From: SZAS-79 sp964599095
Lineage (GTDB): Bacteria; Pseudomonadota; Gammaproteobacteria; Burkholderiales; SG8-39
Assembly: GCA_964599095.1 (NCBI GenBank)
Contig: CAZREB010000021.1
Span: 1 to 64,000 of the forward strand
Reading direction: 5' to 3'
Length of the DNA stretch: 64,000 bases
Shown: piece by piece, positions 34,932 to 43,006 of the stretch
Layout of the letters: each line of letters opens with the position of its first letter
Numbering within the stretch: position 1 is the first letter of the stretch
Notes under the pieces: generated by a model
Seen by the model: only the letters and a program-made list of their open reading frames with translations
The model's database searches: none
What the model was told of the DNA's origin: nothing
Made by a program: the position numbers and the translations under genes

Positions 34932-35804
34932 TCATACCCTGGTTACGTGAACCCTGCCGAACAGTCCCGAGGGACGAATCACGAGCACGCCGATGATCAG
35001 CACCAGCGCCACGGACAGCTTGAGGTCGTTGCCGATTACATAGGCCCCAAGCACGTTTTCGAGCACGCCGACGATGAATCCGCCGATCACCGCGCCGCCG
35101 GGATTGTCGATGCCGCCGACCAAGGCCGCAGCGAATGCATACAGCAGGATGCCCGACATCATGTTCGGGTCGAGGAACACGACCGGCGCGACCATCATGC
35201 CCGCGATCGCGCCGATGGCGGAGGCAAGGCCCCAGCCGAGTGCAAGCATCCAGCCGACCCGGATGCCGACCAGCTTGCTCGATTCAGGATTCTGGGCTGC
35301 CGCGCGCATCGCGAGGCCGAGCGGCGTGAAGCGAAAGAAGGAGTAGAGCAGGGCGAGTACCACGAGGGTCACGCCGACCGCCCCCATCTCGTGCGCCGAG
35401 ACCAAATGTATGCCGAACGGCGCCTCCTTGGGGAAGGGACTCGGAAACGTCTTGATGGTATAGGTATAAATCCATCCGGCCAGGCTGTTGAAGATCACGA
35501 GCAGGCCGATGAAAACCACGACGACCGAGAGCACCGGCGCCTGCTCGACCGGCCGCACGATGATCCGCTCGACCAGGACGCCCAGCACGAAAGCCACGAT
35601 GACCGTCAGGAAAAACGCGGCCCAGTAGGGTATGCCGTGTTCGATCATGGTCCAGGCGATATAGGTCGAGAACATCGCCAGCTCGCCCTGGGCGAAGTTC
35701 ACGTGATGGGTCGCCTGGTAGATCATGACCAGCGCCAGTGCGACGCTCGCGTAGATCCCGCCTGTGGCCAGGCCCGCCATGACCTGATGCAGAAAGGATT
35801 CCAT
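34932..35804 (-). CDS. Branched-chain amino acid type ABC permease, LivH-like
   Basis: Inner-membrane permease of 290 residues. It has the LivH opening LHQVMAGLATGGIYASVALALVMIYQATHHVNFAQGELAM and the coupling loop TPLGLAMRAAAQNPESSKLVGI. About eight hydrophobic segments are visible. It lies 40 bases after the LivF-like gene and four bases before the LivM-like gene in the same operon. Confidence 0.93.
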   Translation of the reverse strand: MESFLHQVMAGLATGGIYASVALALVMIYQATHHVNFAQGELAMFSTYIAWTMIEHGIPYWAAFFLTVIVAFVLGVLVERIIVRPVEQAPVLSVVVVFIGLLVIFNSLAGWIYTYTIKTFPSPFPKEAPFGIHLVSAHEMGAVGVTLVVLALLYSFFRFTPLGLAMRAAAQNPESSKLVGIRVGWMLALGWGLASAIGAIAGMMVAPVVFLDPNMMSGILLYAFAAALVGGIDNPGGAVIGGFIVGVLENVLGAYVIGNDLKLSVALVLIIGVLVIRPSGLFGRVHVTRV

Positions 35805-35844
35805 CAGCGCACCGCCTTTGCCGGTTTGATGGGTTGCTTCATCG

Positions 35845-36558
35845 CTAATAGCCCAGGTAGGAGCGGCGCACGGCCTCGTCCTGCTTGATTTCCGCTGATG
35901 TACCCGACAGCACCACCCGGCCGGTCTCGATCAGGTACGCGCGGTCCGCAAGGTCGAGGGCCATGGCGGCGTTCTGCTCGACGAGCAGGATGCTGACCTT
36001 CTCGGTCTTGTTGATCTCGCGCATGATCCCGAAGATCTCGCGCACGATCAGCGGCGCAAGGCCGAACGACGGCTCGTCCAGCAGCAGCAGCCTTGGCCGC
36101 AACATCAGCGCTCGCGAAACCGCCAGCATCTGCTGTTCGCCGCCGGACAGCGTGCCGGCCTGCTGGTGGCGGCGTTCCTTGAGGCGCGGGAAATATCCGT
36201 AGATGCGCTCGAAGTCCTGCGCGATGGCCGCTTTGTCGCGGCGCACATATGCGCCCAGGCGCAGATTTTCCTCGGTCGTCAGGTGGCCGAAGGTGCCGCG
36301 GCCGTCCGGCACGTGGGCGATCCCGAGGCGAACGATGTCCTCGGTCGATTTGCGCTCGATACGCTGGCCGACGAAGCTGATTTCGCCTTCGGTCTTCACC
36401 ATGCTGCAAAGCGCGCGCAGGGTCGTCGTCTTGCCCGCGCCGTTCGCGCCCAGCAGGGCGGTGATCGAGCCTTCCTCCAGCGAGAAATCGATCCCGTGCA
36501 GGACCCGCGTGAGGCCGTACATGGCATGCAGCTTGGAGATCTCCAGCAGCGCGGCCAT
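35845..36558 (-). CDS. Branched-chain amino acid type ABC ATPase, LivF-like
   Basis: ATP-binding subunit of 237 residues. Walker A is GANGAGKTTT, the signature is LSGGEQQML, Walker B is LLLLDEPSFGLAP and the switch histidine region reads ILLVEQNA. The short length without the LivG-type extra segment marks it as LivF. Its ATG shares one base with the stop of the LivG-like gene (TGATG). Confidence 0.94.
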   Translation of the reverse strand: MAALLEISKLHAMYGLTRVLHGIDFSLEEGSITALLGANGAGKTTTLRALCSMVKTEGEISFVGQRIERKSTEDIVRLGIAHVPDGRGTFGHLTTEENLRLGAYVRRDKAAIAQDFERIYGYFPRLKERRHQQAGTLSGGEQQMLAVSRALMLRPRLLLLDEPSFGLAPLIVREIFGIMREINKTEKVSILLVEQNAAMALDLADRAYLIETGRVVLSGTSAEIKQDEAVRRSYLGY

Positions 36559-37394
36559 CAGGCGGCATTCCCGAGATAAGCCTGGACGACTTCCGGGTGG
36601 CGCTGCACTTCCGCAGGCGTGCCCTCGGCGATCTTGCGCCCGAAGTTCAGGGCGACGACCTTGTCGGATACGCTCATCACGAGGCTCATGTGGTGTTCGA
36701 CCAGCAGCACGGTAACCCGCAGCCGGTTGCGAATTTCGCGGATCAACGTGCCGAGCGCCGCGACTTCTTCGTGGTTCAGGCCGCTGGCCGGTTCATCCAG
36801 CAGCAGCAGTTTCGGGTCGCTGGCGAGCGCACGCGCGAGTTCGACGCGCTTCTGGGTGCCGAAAGGCAGGTCGGACACGCGCACGTCGGCAACGGCCCCG
36901 AGGTCGAGGAAGCGGATCAGCTCGCGCGCCTTTTCGTCGGAGGCTTTCTCTTCGCGCGGCACCCAGGGCATGCGCACCGCGTTGGCGAAGAAACCGCTGC
37001 TGGTCCTGCAATGGCGGCCGAGCATGACGTTGTTGAGGACGCTCATGGTGCGGAACAACGCAAGGTTCTGGAAGGTCCGCCCGATGCCAAGTTCGGCGAT
37101 CTTGTGCCGCGGGATCGAAAGCAGCGGAACGCCGTTGAAGTCGATGCTGCCGCTGTTGCAGGCGTACAGGCGCGACAGGCAGTTGAAAAGAGTGGTCTTG
37201 CCGGCGCCGTTGGGACCGATCAGACCGACGATCTGGCCGGTACCCACGTCGAAGGAGATGCCGTCGAGTGCGACGATGCCGCCGAACCGGACCGACACCG
37301 CATCGACACGCAACAGGGAGGCGGCGCTGGGCATTGCGCCCGGTGCCATGCCCGAGGGTCCCGTACCCGGTCGCGCCACCTCGTTTGGTTGCAC
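36558..37394 (-). CDS. Branched-chain amino acid type ABC ATPase, LivG-like
   Basis: ATP-binding subunit of 278 residues and first gene of the operon. Walker A is GPNGAGKTTL, the LivG hallmark GIGRTFQNLALFRTMSVLNNV is present, and Walker B is LLLLDEPASGLN with an EVAALGTLIREIRN helix after it. The signature motif is degenerate, LPFGTQKRVELARAL rather than LSGGQ, a common LivG variant. The first 25 residues are extra; ATG codons at residues 16 or 21 are possible alternative starts. The 183 bases upstream, before the VOC gene's stop, should contain the operon promoter. Confidence 0.93.
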   Translation of the reverse strand: MQPNEVARPGTGPSGMAPGAMPSAASLLRVDAVSVRFGGIVALDGISFDVGTGQIVGLIGPNGAGKTTLFNCLSRLYACNSGSIDFNGVPLLSIPRHKIAELGIGRTFQNLALFRTMSVLNNVMLGRHCRTSSGFFANAVRMPWVPREEKASDEKARELIRFLDLGAVADVRVSDLPFGTQKRVELARALASDPKLLLLDEPASGLNHEEVAALGTLIREIRNRLRVTVLLVEHHMSLVMSVSDKVVALNFGRKIAEGTPAEVQRHPEVVQAYLGNAA

Positions 37395-37577
37395 CGATCC
37401 TCCTTCGGTTTGCTTCCACGCGGATGAAACTGTCGCTGCGTCCGGCGATCAGGCCGGCCGGCGCAGCCTATATTTTTTAGGGCGGTCGGATTGTCAGACA
37501 AGGCCGATAGCCCGTCAAGCACGCAGAGGCAGAGGAAAATTGCGCGTGTAAAAAAGCGCGCTCGATCCTGCCGCCGG

Positions 37578-38012
37578 CTATCGCAACCGGATCCTCGGCC
37601 GCACCGCCGGCCCCTTGAACTCGACCATGTTGCCGTCCGGGTCGTTGAAGTAGATCGAGGGGCCGTAGCCCTCGGCGCCATAACGCTCCTTGACTTCGCC
37701 GGGCGCAATGCCATAGCGCGAGAGCCGGCGCCTGAGCGACGCAGGATCGAAAGGCGCGACGCGCACCGCGAAATGGTCGAGATTGATGCCCTTTTCGCTG
37801 CGCCGGGGGCCGGGCACCAGGTCGAGCAGCGAGTCGCCGATCCGAAGCTGCACGATGCGCGGCGTTTGTAGCTCCCTTTCGACCCGGGCACCGAGGATCC
37901 GGCCGTAGAACTCGATGCTTGCCGCAAGGTCTTTCACACGCAGGACGACATGGTCCAGCCCGAGCACCGCATTCGGTGTCGGTTTCCTGCGGATTCGCTT
38001 TTTTGCAGCCAT
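37578..38012 (-). CDS. VOC-family (glyoxalase/dioxygenase-like) protein
   Basis: A 144-residue vicinal-oxygen-chelate protein with two beta-alpha-beta-beta-beta repeats. The first starts LDHVVLRVKDLAASIEFYGRILG and the second LDHFAVRVAPFDPASLRRRL. Likely metal ligands are the histidines of each LDH motif and the glutamate of NMVEFKG. Family members include glyoxalase I, ring-cleavage dioxygenases and fosfomycin-resistance enzymes; this one has the glyoxalase-like pattern SIYFNDPDGNMVEF. ATG 38012 is followed by a lysine/arginine-rich tail. It is divergent from the maleylacetate-reductase-like gene. Confidence 0.87.
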   Translation of the reverse strand: MAAKKRIRRKPTPNAVLGLDHVVLRVKDLAASIEFYGRILGARVERELQTPRIVQLRIGDSLLDLVPGPRRSEKGINLDHFAVRVAPFDPASLRRRLSRYGIAPGEVKERYGAEGYGPSIYFNDPDGNMVEFKGPAVRPRIRLR

Positions 38013-38098
38013 GCGCAAGCGTAACGCGCCTCGATCGCCGGGTCGAGGGCCGGTGCTCCGATACACTACGGCACTGGCCATTCCTGCAGGAGACCGAA

Positions 38099-39160
38099 CT
38101 GAAGAACTTCGAATACACCGGCCTGCCGATGCGCGTGATCTTCGGCGCCGGGTCGGTTGCGCGGCTGCCGGCCGAAGTGGAGCGCATCGGCGCAAAGCGT
38201 GCCCTGGTGCTCTCTACGCCCGGACGCAGCGAAAACGTTGCCGAGGTGGCGAAGAGCCTCGGGCCGAAGCTGGCCGGGATCTACGCCAAAGCCGTGATGC
38301 ATGTGCCGGTCGAGGTCGCGGTCGACGCCCGGCGGGTCGCCGCCGAACTGGGCGCCGACTGCTGCATTGCGGTCGGCGGCGGGTCGACGACCGGCCTGGG
38401 CAAGGCGATCGCGCTGACCTCGGGGCTGCCGATCATCGCAGTGCCCACCACCTACTCGGGCTCCGAGATGACGACCATCCTCGGCATGACCGAAGGCGGG
38501 CAGAAGAAGACCGCGCGCGACCCGAAGGTGCTGCCGCGGACCGTGATCTACGACCCGGCGCTGACGCTGGGCCTGCCGACCGCGTTGTCGGCCGCAAGCG
38601 GCATGAACGCGATCGCCCATTGCGTCGAGGCGCTGTACGCGGCCGACGGCAACCCGATCAATTCGCTGCAGGCCGAGGAGGGGATCCGCGCGCTCGCATT
38701 CGCGCTGCCGCGCGTGATGAAGGCGCCGCGCGACGTCGAGGCCCGGTCGGACGCGCTTTACGGTGCCTGGCTGGCCGGCGTTTCGTTCGCAACCACCGGC
38801 ATGGGATTGCACCACAAGCTCTGCCACGTGCTCGGTGGCACTTTCGGGTTGCCCCATGCGGAGACGCACAGCATTGTTTTGCCGCACGCGGCCCGGTACA
38901 ACCGCGACCCGGCGCCCGAAGCGATGGCCCGGATCGCCCGGGCGCTGGGCGCAAAGGACGCGCCGCAGGGGCTGTATGACCTCGAAGCCGCGCTCGGCCT
39001 CGAACTGCGTCTCGCGGGAATCGGGATGCCCGGGGACGGCCTCGAGCGCGCCGCCCGGATCGCGACCGAAAGCCCCTACCCGAATCCGCGTCCGGTCGAG
39101 TATGCGGGCGTGTTATCTTTGCTGCGTGATGCTTACGAAGGGCGCCGCCCTGCCGCCTGA
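38099..39160 (+). CDS. Iron-containing alcohol dehydrogenase, maleylacetate-reductase type
   Basis: A 353-residue NAD(P)H-dependent reductase of the group III alcohol dehydrogenases. The nucleotide loop GGGSTTGLGKAIAL and the metal-binding HHKLCHVLGGTFGLPHAETH match maleylacetate reductases, which reduce maleylacetate to 3-oxoadipate at the end of (chloro)aromatic and resorcinol pathways. No ATG, GTG or TTG fits the start. CTG 38099 lies a few bases after GCAGGAGACC, giving the natural N-terminus LKNFEYTGLPMRVIFGAG; the first in-frame ATG (38129) would cut into the conserved start and has no ribosome site. No ring-cleavage dioxygenase gene is adjacent, although a VOC protein is divergent. Confidence 0.85.
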   Translation: MKNFEYTGLPMRVIFGAGSVARLPAEVERIGAKRALVLSTPGRSENVAEVAKSLGPKLAGIYAKAVMHVPVEVAVDARRVAAELGADCCIAVGGGSTTGLGKAIALTSGLPIIAVPTTYSGSEMTTILGMTEGGQKKTARDPKVLPRTVIYDPALTLGLPTALSAASGMNAIAHCVEALYAADGNPINSLQAEEGIRALAFALPRVMKAPRDVEARSDALYGAWLAGVSFATTGMGLHHKLCHVLGGTFGLPHAETHSIVLPHAARYNRDPAPEAMARIARALGAKDAPQGLYDLEAALGLELRLAGIGMPGDGLERAARIATESPYPNPRPVEYAGVLSLLRDAYEGRRPAA

Positions 39161-39190
39161 CCTTCCGACGCCTGACCTCCCGGGACCGAA

Positions 39191-40408
39191 ATGAAGTTCT
39201 ACCTCGTCGACGACGACCCCGATATCCTCACGCTCCTGCGGCGGCTGCTCGAAAAAGCCGGGCACACCGTCGTTTCCAACGAGTCGAGCCAGCAGGCCCT
39301 CAAGGAAATTCCCGCCGAGCGGCCCGATTGCGTCATCACCGACCTGATGATGCCGGAGATGGACGGCTTCGAGCTGTGCCGCGAGCTGCGCCGCCGTCCG
39401 GACCTGCAGTCGATGAAGATCATCGTGCTGTCGGCCAAGTCGTACGACTTCGACCGCCGCCGCGCAAGGGAACTGGGCGCCGACGGCTACATCGTGAAGC
39501 CGATCGCCACCGACACGCTTCTCGCCTCGATCGACGAGTTCGTGTCCGAGAAGGTGACGCTGACCTACTGGGGCGTGCACGGCACCATGCCGGTGCCCGG
39601 GCCGGGCACGCTGCGCCGCGGCGGCAACACGCCGTGCGTGTCGATCGAGATCGGCGGCGAGCCGCTGTACATCTTCGACTGCGGTTCCGGGATCAAGCAG
39701 CTTTCCGACCAGATCATGCGCTCCGGGCAACAGCGCTTTTCCGGGCGGATCTTCATCTCGCACACCCACTGGGACCACATCAACACGGTGCCCTTCTTCG
39801 CGCCGCTCTACATTCGCGGCAACCAGGTCGAAATCTACGGGCCCTACCAGGGCGACCTGACGATCGCGCGCGCGATCGCCGCGCAGATGGAAGGCGTGTA
39901 CTTCCCGGTGACGATCCGCGAATTCGGCGCGCACCTGGTGTTCCGCGACCTGCGCGAGGAGACGCTCGACTTCGGCCTGGTGAAGATCGACACCATGCTG
40001 CTCAAGCACCCGGGTTCGTGCCTGGGCTACAGGGTGAGGTGCCATGGGCGCACGCTGTGCTACATCACCGACAACGAGCTCTACCTGCCGAGCGACCCGC
40101 GGCGCGACCAGCGCTACCTCGATCGGCTGACCGAGTGGGTGCGCGGCGCCGACCTGCTGGTCACCGATACGACGTATCGCGACCACGAGTACCCGTCGAA
40201 GGTCGACTGGGGCCACTCCTGCGTCAGCGAAGTCGCCGACCTCGCGGTGCGCGCGCAGGTGAAGCGCCTGCACCTCTTCCACCACGATCCCGACCAGTCG
40301 GACGACGACATCGACCGCAAGCTCGACGAGGCGCGCGTGCACATCTCGCGGCTCGGCGGCAACGTCGAATGCGATGCGCCGGCGGAAAAGTCCAAAGTCG
40401 TCCTTTGA
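39191..40408 (+). CDS. Response-regulator receiver domain fused to a metallo-beta-lactamase-fold domain
   Basis: A 405-residue two-domain protein. Residues 1-118 are a complete receiver domain: acidic pair D8/D9, phospho-acceptor D51 in TDLMMPEMDG, serine at IIVLSAKS and K103 in IVKP. Residues 124-400 are a metallo-beta-lactamase fold with HTHWDH (191-196), DCGSG (163-167) and VTDTTYRDHEYP carrying a metal-bridging aspartate. Phosphorylation probably controls the hydrolase, whose substrate could be a cyclic nucleotide or phosphodiester; the MBL part looks closest to the phosphodiesterase/RNase Z-like group. No kinase gene is adjacent. A REP hairpin follows its stop. Confidence 0.88.
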   Translation: MKFYLVDDDPDILTLLRRLLEKAGHTVVSNESSQQALKEIPAERPDCVITDLMMPEMDGFELCRELRRRPDLQSMKIIVLSAKSYDFDRRRARELGADGYIVKPIATDTLLASIDEFVSEKVTLTYWGVHGTMPVPGPGTLRRGGNTPCVSIEIGGEPLYIFDCGSGIKQLSDQIMRSGQQRFSGRIFISHTHWDHINTVPFFAPLYIRGNQVEIYGPYQGDLTIARAIAAQMEGVYFPVTIREFGAHLVFRDLREETLDFGLVKIDTMLLKHPGSCLGYRVRCHGRTLCYITDNELYLPSDPRRDQRYLDRLTEWVRGADLLVTDTTYRDHEYPSKVDWGHSCVSEVADLAVRAQVKRLHLFHHDPDQSDDDIDRKLDEARVHISRLGGNVECDAPAEKSKVVL

Positions 40409-40414
40409 TAAAGT

Positions 40415-40485
40415 GGGGCCAGGCTCGGTTTTTCGCGTGTTGCGTCAACGAACGACGATCTGCATGAAAAATTGAGCCTGGCCCC
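40415..40485. repeat. REP hairpin pair between the receiver/MBL gene and the CWC gene
   Basis: A left arm GGGGCCAGGCTC (40415-40426) and right arm GAGCCTGGCCCC (40474-40485) form a perfect 12-base inverted pair about 47 bases apart. Both are the same core as the REP copies at 32.5 and 57.3-58.2 kb. The right arm supplies the TTG start region of the following small gene. Confidence 0.9.
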
Positions 40486-40714
40486 GTTCACTCATTGTCC
40501 GATCTGCGGCGGTGCAAACGCCTGCGTCATGGAAAGCCCATCGCCGGACGCGGCGTGCTGGTGCCAGTCGAAGGAATTCAGCGCGGCACTGCTCGATCGG
40601 GTGCCGGACGTCGCCAAGCACAAGGCCTGCATCTGCCTCAAGTGCGCCAGAGAAGCTCAAGTCGCGCGAAAAATCGACTCCGAAAAATCGACTCCGACAC
40701 CAATTATTGACTGA
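40472..40714 (+). CDS. Small cysteine-rich CWC-type protein, ends made of repeat sequence
   Basis: An open frame of 80 codons. Its centre matches the cysteine-rich CWC family: CPICGGANACVM, then ACWCQSKEF and KACICLKCAREA, probably a zinc-binding mini-protein of unknown role. The first codons (TTG AGC CTG GCC CCG) are the right arm of a REP element. The last 13 or so residues (KIDSEKSTPTPIID) are encoded by a tandem repeat. The native start and stop have therefore probably been replaced, and expression is uncertain. Ribosome site: none convincing. Confidence 0.6.
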   Translation: MSLAPFTHCPICGGANACVMESPSPDAACWCQSKEFSAALLDRVPDVAKHKACICLKCAREAQVARKIDSEKSTPTPIID

Positions 40715-40783
40715 CACCAATTATTGACTACTGCCGGCGCCGGAAAATCGACTCCGACACCAATTATTGACTACTGCCGGCGC
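40669..40783. repeat. Tandem repeat array (43-base period) at the 3' end of the SDR gene
   Basis: A short array built from GAAAAATCGACTCC and GACACCAATTATTGACT units. CTACTGCCGGCGC occurs at 40728 and again at 40771, giving a 43-base period; shorter partial copies lie to the left. The right-hand copy overlaps the last codons and stop of the SDR gene, so part of that gene's end has been duplicated outward. The array also encodes the C-terminus of the CWC frame. Confidence 0.85.
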
Positions 40784-41538
40784 AGGCTGGGCAGGCCGAT
40801 GCCGGCGGCTTCGAAGCCGCCGTCGACTGCAAGCGTCTGCCCATTGACGTAGCTTGCCGCGTCGCTGCACAGGAACCAGACGGCGGCGGCGATCTCCTCC
40901 TCGAGGCCGTAGCGGTTCAGCGGGATGGTGTCGTGGTAGTCGGCGCGGATGTCGGGCGTATGGACCTGCTTCGCCATGGCCGTATCGACCGGCCCGGGGG
41001 CGACCAGGTTGACCCTGATGCCGGCATTGCCCAGTTCCGCGGCCTGCTGGCGCGTAAGGTGCGCAAGCGCTGCCTTGCTCGTCCCGTAGGCCACGCGCAG
41101 CGTGCTGGCGCGCACACCCGAAATCGACCCGATGTTGACGATGCTGCCGCCGGTGTTCTCCAGCATGATCGGCGCGCAGGCCTGCGAGAACAGGAAAGGG
41201 CCGGTCAGGTTCACCGCCAGCACGCGGTTCCATTCCTCGAGCGTGGTCTGCAGCAACGGTTTGAACACCGCGATGCCGGCGTTGTTGACGAGCGCGTCGA
41301 TTCTCCCGAAGCGCTCCCTGATCTCCCGAACCGCTGCGTCGACCTGTTTCGGGTCGGCCACGTCGCAGACGATGGCGAGCGTGCCTTCGCCCAGGGTCGA
41401 GTCGGCGCCCGCCAGGCCGGTGGCGTCGATGTCGATCAATGCCACGCGATAGTTTTCCTCGAGGAACTTCTTGGCGATCGCCAGCCCGATGCCGCGCGCG
41501 GCGCCGGTGACGACCGCAACTTTGCGGTGTGTGCTCAT
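40771..41538 (-). CDS. Short-chain dehydrogenase/reductase
   Basis: Classical SDR oxidoreductase of 255 residues. The cofactor loop TGAARGIG, LVNNAGIA, the catalytic serine strand (NIGSISGV) and YGTSK are all intact, as is the PGPVDTAM segment. An acidic residue after the second strand (ALIDID) favours NAD(H). ATG 41538 is chosen; it lies seven bases after the MATE gene's stop, so both are likely one transcript. The last codons lie in the repeat array. Substrate unknown. Confidence 0.92.
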   Translation of the reverse strand: MSTHRKVAVVTGAARGIGLAIAKKFLEENYRVALIDIDATGLAGADSTLGEGTLAIVCDVADPKQVDAAVREIRERFGRIDALVNNAGIAVFKPLLQTTLEEWNRVLAVNLTGPFLFSQACAPIMLENTGGSIVNIGSISGVRASTLRVAYGTSKAALAHLTRQQAAELGNAGIRVNLVAPGPVDTAMAKQVHTPDIRADYHDTIPLNRYGLEEEIAAAVWFLCSDAASYVNGQTLAVDGGFEAAGIGLPSLRRQ

Positions 41539-41545
41539 GCCCGGA

Positions 41546-42931
41546 TTATTCCATCGAATGGCCGTGGGCCGCAGCATGCGGGCCGGCCTTGTGCCGGCGG
41601 GGCACGCGGCTTACATGCAGGAAGTACGAAGTGATCAACACGCTGCCGACGACCATGCCGGCCAGCCCGGCCAGCCAGAACCCGGCGGCGCCCATCGCCG
41701 GACGGTCAACGTGGCCGAATGCGATCGCGTACCCTCCGCCCAGCCCGATGCCCCACAGCGCACCGAGGTTGCAGAACATCGGCACCACGGTCTTCTTGTA
41801 GCCGCGCAACGCGCTGACCGCGATCGCCGAAGTGGCGTCGAAAACGTGGTAGCAGGAGACGAACCCCAGCAGCGTGACCGCGATTGCGTGGACCTGCGCG
41901 TCGCGCGTGTAGAGCCCGGCGATCGTGTCGCGGCCGAACCAGACCACCAGGCCGACGATGCAGGCGAGCCCGAACCCGCCGCCTATGCCCATCAGCCCGG
42001 TCATCCGCGCCCGCCGAAGGTCGCCGGCGCCGATCGCCTGCCCGACCAGTACGCCGGCGGCGCTCGACATCGCAAGCGGCATCATGTAGATCAGCGCGGT
42101 GAAGTTGGCCGCGATCTGGTGGCCGCCGGAACTCACCGTCCCGAGCCTGGCGATGAAAAGCGCCATGAAAGTGAAGGAGGTGACGTCGACAAGGAAGGTG
42201 AACCCGATCGGCAGGCCGATCCGCAGCAGGCGCAGCTGCTCGCCCCAGCGGGGCCATGACCAGCGCGAGAACACGCCGTAAGGGCGATAGCCTTCGTACC
42301 ACCAGCAGAAGGCCCAGCCCGCGAGGGCGGTGAACCACGAGATGATCGTCGTGGAGTAGGCGCACCCGGGACCGCCGAACGCCGGCAGGCCGAGGTAGCC
42401 GTGCATGAACACCAGGTTCAGCGGGATCTTGAGCCCGAGGCCCACGAGGTTCAGCACCATGATGATCCGCGGCCGGGAGACGGCGGTGCTGAACCCGTAG
42501 AACACCCGGAACATCAGCATTGCCGGCACGCCGAGCGCGATCACGCGCAGGTAGGCACGCGTCTTCACCTCGACCTCCGGCCGTACCTTCGCCAGGGCGA
42601 GGAAAGGATCGGGGAAGTAGATCAGCACGAAGGCGACGGCCGTCAGGAAAGTGCCCAGCCACAGGCTCTGGCGGACCTCTTCGCCGATCGCCGCGAACTT
42701 GCGCGCGCCGTAGAGCTGCGCCACCACCGGCGTGAGCGCGATCAGCACGCCCATCAGCGTGACGAACACGCTGATGTAGATGCTCGCGCCGACGCCGACC
42801 GCCGCCAGGTCCTCGGCCGAGAGCCTCCCGGCCATGACCGTGTCGATCACGCCGTTGATCATCACGGCCAGCTGGGCGATCAGCACCGGCCAGCCGAGCT
42901 TGAGGATGTCCCGGGCTATGGATGAAAACAT
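41546..42931 (-). CDS. MATE-family multidrug/metabolite exporter
   Basis: Inner-membrane cation-coupled exporter of 461 residues from ATG 42931, with about twelve hydrophobic segments in two related halves. Family features are WPVLIAQLAVMINGVIDTVMAGRLSAEDLAAVGVG in the first half, LTPVVAQLYGARKF, and GHQIAANFTALIYMMPLAMSSAAGVLVGQAIGAGD in the second. A TTG at 42958 would add nine residues and is less likely. The C-terminus is histidine-rich (HAAAHGHSME). Confidence 0.92.
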   Translation of the reverse strand: MFSSIARDILKLGWPVLIAQLAVMINGVIDTVMAGRLSAEDLAAVGVGASIYISVFVTLMGVLIALTPVVAQLYGARKFAAIGEEVRQSLWLGTFLTAVAFVLIYFPDPFLALAKVRPEVEVKTRAYLRVIALGVPAMLMFRVFYGFSTAVSRPRIIMVLNLVGLGLKIPLNLVFMHGYLGLPAFGGPGCAYSTTIISWFTALAGWAFCWWYEGYRPYGVFSRWSWPRWGEQLRLLRIGLPIGFTFLVDVTSFTFMALFIARLGTVSSGGHQIAANFTALIYMMPLAMSSAAGVLVGQAIGAGDLRRARMTGLMGIGGGFGLACIVGLVVWFGRDTIAGLYTRDAQVHAIAVTLLGFVSCYHVFDATSAIAVSALRGYKKTVVPMFCNLGALWGIGLGGGYAIAFGHVDRPAMGAAGFWLAGLAGMVVGSVLITSYFLHVSRVPRRHKAGPHAAAHGHSME

Positions 42932-43006
42932 GAACTTCTGTTTCTGGAGAATAAGCAACCATGCGGCGTTCAGGCCGATTGAGTTGCCGTATGTGGAAAA
43001 ACCCGG

